This document shows positions 4,439 to 6,048 of a stretch of 6,048 nt of DNA, piece after piece. Below the pieces are notes generated by a model. It saw nothing but the letters and a program-made list of their open reading frames with translations. It made no database searches and was not told the origin of the DNA. The position numbers were made by a program, and so were the translations under genes. Source of the DNA: Chloroflexota bacterium (GTDB lineage Bacteria > Chloroflexota > Anaerolineae > Anaerolineales > Anaerolineaceae); assembly GCA_021796375.1 (NCBI GenBank), contig JAJYJF010000154.1:1-6048 (forward strand), given 5' to 3'. Numbering within the stretch: position 1 is the first letter of the stretch; each line of letters starts with the position of its first letter.

Positions 4439-4816
4439 CTACGGTACGGTCGTCTGGTCTTTTTCTTCGATGATCGCCTTGACATTGTGCAGCCGGATGT
4501 TCAGATCGCGGTACTGCTTTTTGAGGATGGCCAGCTCGTGTTTGAGGGAAGCTACCTCGGCGCTGTCGCCCTGGGATGCTTTCTGCTGGTCGATTTCATC
4601 CAGCAGGCTTTCGATGACCGAGCGCCGGAACACTTGCTGGCCTTTTTTCAGGCCGTCGCGTACGTATTCAATCCACATGTTTGAATCCTCAATGTTTTCG
4701 TAGATTCCGAGAGCCAGCCCGGTCTGCGGGTCGTCCCGATCCAACCCATCGACGGATGAAATGCGCTTCCAACCCAATCCAGCGACCGCTCGGGATGGCA
4801 CCTTGACATACCTCAC
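4439..4816 (-). CDS. Hypothetical protein with C-terminal coiled coil
   Basis: The product has 125 residues from GTG 4816, and I do not recognise the family. The N-terminal half ('VAGLGWKRISSVDGLDRDDP', then 'LALGIYENIEDSNMWIEYV') looks globular, with a Trp-Lys-Arg motif and an acidic turn. The middle ('GLKKGQQVFRRSVIESLLDEI', about 55-75) is helical. Residues 86-118 (AEVASLKHELAILKKQYRDL onward) follow a heptad pattern and should form a coiled coil, so the protein may oligomerise or bind a helical partner. There is no signal peptide, membrane segment or cysteine, so it is cytosolic. The start is uncertain: the promoter would place the transcript start near 4825, only nine bases before GTG 4816. 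A GTG at 4801 with GAGG nine bases upstream would fit better and give 120 residues. The gene stands alone with its own promoter and terminator. Confidence 0.75.
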   Translation of the reverse strand: MRYVKVPSRAVAGLGWKRISSVDGLDRDDPQTGLALGIYENIEDSNMWIEYVRDGLKKGQQVFRRSVIESLLDEIDQQKASQGDSAEVASLKHELAILKKQYRDLNIRLHNVKAIIEEKDQTTVP

Positions 4817-4831
4817 AGCTGGTACACCCTC

Positions 4832-4860
4832 ATTTTAACCGGGATAGCATCGAATTTCAA
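4832..4860 (-). promoter_or_regulatory. Sigma-70 promoter of the 4439-4816 gene
   Basis: Read leftward, TTGAAA (4855-4860) and TAAAAT (4832-4837) are separated by exactly 17 bases, each one or two bases from consensus. The predicted start, near 4825, lies very close to the annotated GTG at 4816. The true start codon may therefore be the GTG at 4801, or the message may have a very short leader. Confidence 0.6.
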
Positions 4861-4870
4861 TTGTTTGAAA
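4855..4870. promoter_or_regulatory. Operator-like palindrome covering the -35 box
   Basis: TTTCAA (4855-4860) and TTGAAA (4865-4870) are perfect six-base arms around TTGT. The left arm is the -35 hexamer of the promoter, so a dimeric regulator bound here would block RNA polymerase. No particular regulator can be named from the motif. Part of the symmetry is unavoidable because TTGAAA is a promoter hexamer. Confidence 0.4.
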
Positions 4871-4932
4871 AAACGGGATCGCCAGAAATTTGCCGGCTCT
4901 CGCCGCCGGAAGCAGGGCGAGATGGAGGCGCG

Positions 4933-6048
4933 CTACCCGCCGCCGGGGCTGCGGGCCTCGCCTGCCGGCCGCTCGGCCCGCGCGAAGCGCAGCATCAGGC
5001 CGGCAAAGATCACCAGCGACGCCGCGGTTGCCGTGAAGATGATCTCGATGACCACCCGGGGGCCCGCCGGCTCAACCAGCTGGCCGATCAGCCAGGGGAT
5101 GAGCATCGATCCGGCGCTGCCGCCGGCGAAAAACCGGCCGGTCACCTGACCGCTGATGCGTATGGATCGCCCGGCCAGGGTGAGGAGGGTGGGGATGATG
5201 GAGGCCGAAAAGAGCCCGACCCCGCAGGCGCCGGCCCACAGGGCGGCGGGCGAGGCGGGCCAGATCAGGACCGCGGCCAGGCTGGCCAGGCAGCCGACCT
5301 GGTTCGCGAGCAGGATCCAGCGCGGATGCACCCGAGTCGAGATGGGGATGGCCAGGGCGCGGCTGAGGGTGAACGCGCCCCAGAAAGCGGAGGTCACGTA
5401 GGCGGCGGTCACCTCGGTCGCCAGGTGCGTCGCGCGGGCGTAGGTGAAGATCCATCCCCCGAAGCTGGTTTCTGCCCCGACCGACAGGAAGAAGAAAGCC
5501 GCGATCAGGATCACCAGCCCGGTGGCTGGTTGGGCGGCAGGCGCGTCCGGTTCGTGCGCCGGGCTGGCCGGGCTGGGCAGGCGGGTCAGGTAGAGCAGGA
5601 TGGGGATGAGCGCCAGGGCGATCAGCCAGTAAGCCCAGCGGATGCCCCCGGTGACCAGGATTGCCTGCGCGACGACCAGCGGCGAGAGAAACGCGCCCAC
5701 CCCGTAGAAAAAGTGCAGCCCGTTCATCAAAGGGCCGACCTTCTCCCCATGCACCCAGACGAGCAAGGTGTTGCCGCCCACATCCAGCGTCCCCTCGGCG
5801 AACCCGAGGACCACCAGCGCCGCGGAGAGGAGCCACAGCACGGGCACAACCGGGACGAGCGCCATCATCCCCAGCATGACGAGGAGCGCCAGCACCTGGA
5901 TGCGGTGCCCGGGGCGGTGATCGTAAAGCCTCCCCCCGCGCAGCGCCCCAAGCAGGTAGCCCAGGTTGACCGCGGTAAAGAGAATACTGGCCTGACTGAT
6001 CTGCGTGCGGGTCTGGTCGGCCAATCCCTGCAGGGTTGGCCCGAGCGA
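4933..6048 (-). CDS. MFS transporter, sugar-type, 5' end missing
   Basis: This is a major facilitator carrier in the inner membrane. The 371 visible residues run to the stop at 4933; the frame stays open to the right edge, so the start lies outside the window and the TTG at 6024 is internal. The first visible residues (SLGPTLQGLADQ) match the end of helix 1. The MFS signature between helices 2 and 3 is seen as 'GALRGGRLYDHRPGHR' (34-49). Further hydrophobic segments follow, with a polar Pro/Ala-rich linker at about 158-176 between the two halves. 'MNGLHFFYGVGAFLSPL' (108-124) and 'GAETSFGGWIFTYA' (191-204) recall the FucP/MFSD4-like sugar carriers, from memory. About 11 of 12 helices are visible. 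Substrate and coupling ion are not known. It is 116 bases upstream of the next gene, which has its own promoter. Confidence 0.9.
   Translation of the reverse strand, partial: SLGPTLQGLADQTRTQISQASILFTAVNLGYLLGALRGGRLYDHRPGHRIQVLALLVMLGMMALVPVVPVLWLLSAALVVLGFAEGTLDVGGNTLLVWVHGEKVGPLMNGLHFFYGVGAFLSPLVVAQAILVTGGIRWAYWLIALALIPILLYLTRLPSPASPAHEPDAPAAQPATGLVILIAAFFFLSVGAETSFGGWIFTYARATHLATEVTAAYVTSAFWGAFTLSRALAIPISTRVHPRWILLANQVGCLASLAAVLIWPASPAALWAGACGVGLFSASIIPTLLTLAGRSIRISGQVTGRFFAGGSAGSMLIPWLIGQLVEPAGPRVVIEIIFTATAASLVIFAGLMLRFARAERPAGEARSPGGG

Noticed and set aside
4079..4684. Long open frame on the plus strand, about 201 residues
   Set aside because: It overlaps the terminator and most of the 4439-4816 gene, starts inside the PadR start region and has a low-complexity Arg/Gly/Pro composition. 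The leftward gene has promoter, start and terminator signals.
4813..4833. Six-codon leader peptide overlapping the GTG start at 4816
   Set aside because: An ATG at 4831-4833 and a TGA overlapping the GTG make a tempting leader, but there is no ribosome binding site and the ATG lies within the -10 region, upstream of the predicted transcript start.
4840..4932. Terminator after the MFS gene (CCGGC/GCCGG hairpin near 4893-4909)
   Set aside because: Only a five-base stem, with no T-run directly after it; the six-T stretch is about 20 bases further on.
5072..5836. Second open frame (254 residues) inside the MFS gene, same strand
   Set aside because: It is a frame-shifted shadow of the transporter, dominated by Arg, Gly, Pro and His, as expected in GC-rich DNA. 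It has no membrane segments or motifs.
1..6048. CRISPR array, toxin-antitoxin pair, restriction or other defence cluster
   Set aside because: No regularly spaced repeats, no paired small genes with such motifs, and no intact defence enzyme. The only nuclease-like ORF is truncated and weakly assigned.

Overview
The window is bacterial. The tRNA gene encodes its own 3' CCA, the promoters are sigma-70 type, and there are Shine-Dalgarno sites, a lipoprotein signal and Rho-independent terminators. Protein style (tyrosine recombinase, MFS sugar-type carrier, PadR, orphan ModA, aromatic-rich secreted protein) and the GC-rich right half suggest a Chloroflexota (Anaerolineae-like) genome. That placement is inference from remembered protein styles, not a search.

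Left part (1-1584), mobile and decayed. The left edge holds what looks like the end of an insertion sequence: repeated AAAGGGGAC motifs and the first nine codons of a leftward ORF resembling a transposase N-terminus. Next come a tRNA-Arg(GCG) gene with its own promoter and a terminator. A tyrosine recombinase gene starts four bases after the terminator's T-run. The recombinase is a pseudogene: it has one frameshift near 578, and the expected catalytic tyrosine is a serine codon. Immediately beyond its stop lies a leftward ORF that looks cut off at its 3' end. This is the pattern of an old integration beside a tRNA gene, now inactive.

Middle (1585-2521). A leftward gene encodes a 201-residue secreted protein of unknown function, with a strong promoter and ribosome binding site. 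This stretch is visibly more AT-rich than everything to its right. A 331-base gap with inverted repeats separates it from the next gene.

Right part (2522-6048), GC-rich, all genes leftward: modA (molybdate-binding lipoprotein), a PadR-family regulator, a 125-residue protein of unknown function with a predicted C-terminal coiled coil, and an MFS transporter whose 5' end runs off the window. Each of the first three has a plausible promoter of its own and there are terminator-like hairpins between them, so this is a series of single genes rather than one operon. The PadR protein sits just upstream of modA and could regulate it, but the sequence does not prove this. No modB or modC is present here.

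I did not find a convincing new multi-gene system. The items most worth checking are the recombinase remnant with Tyr replaced by Ser, the truncated neighbour, the two unrecognised proteins (secreted and coiled-coil), and the palindrome on the promoter of the latter.
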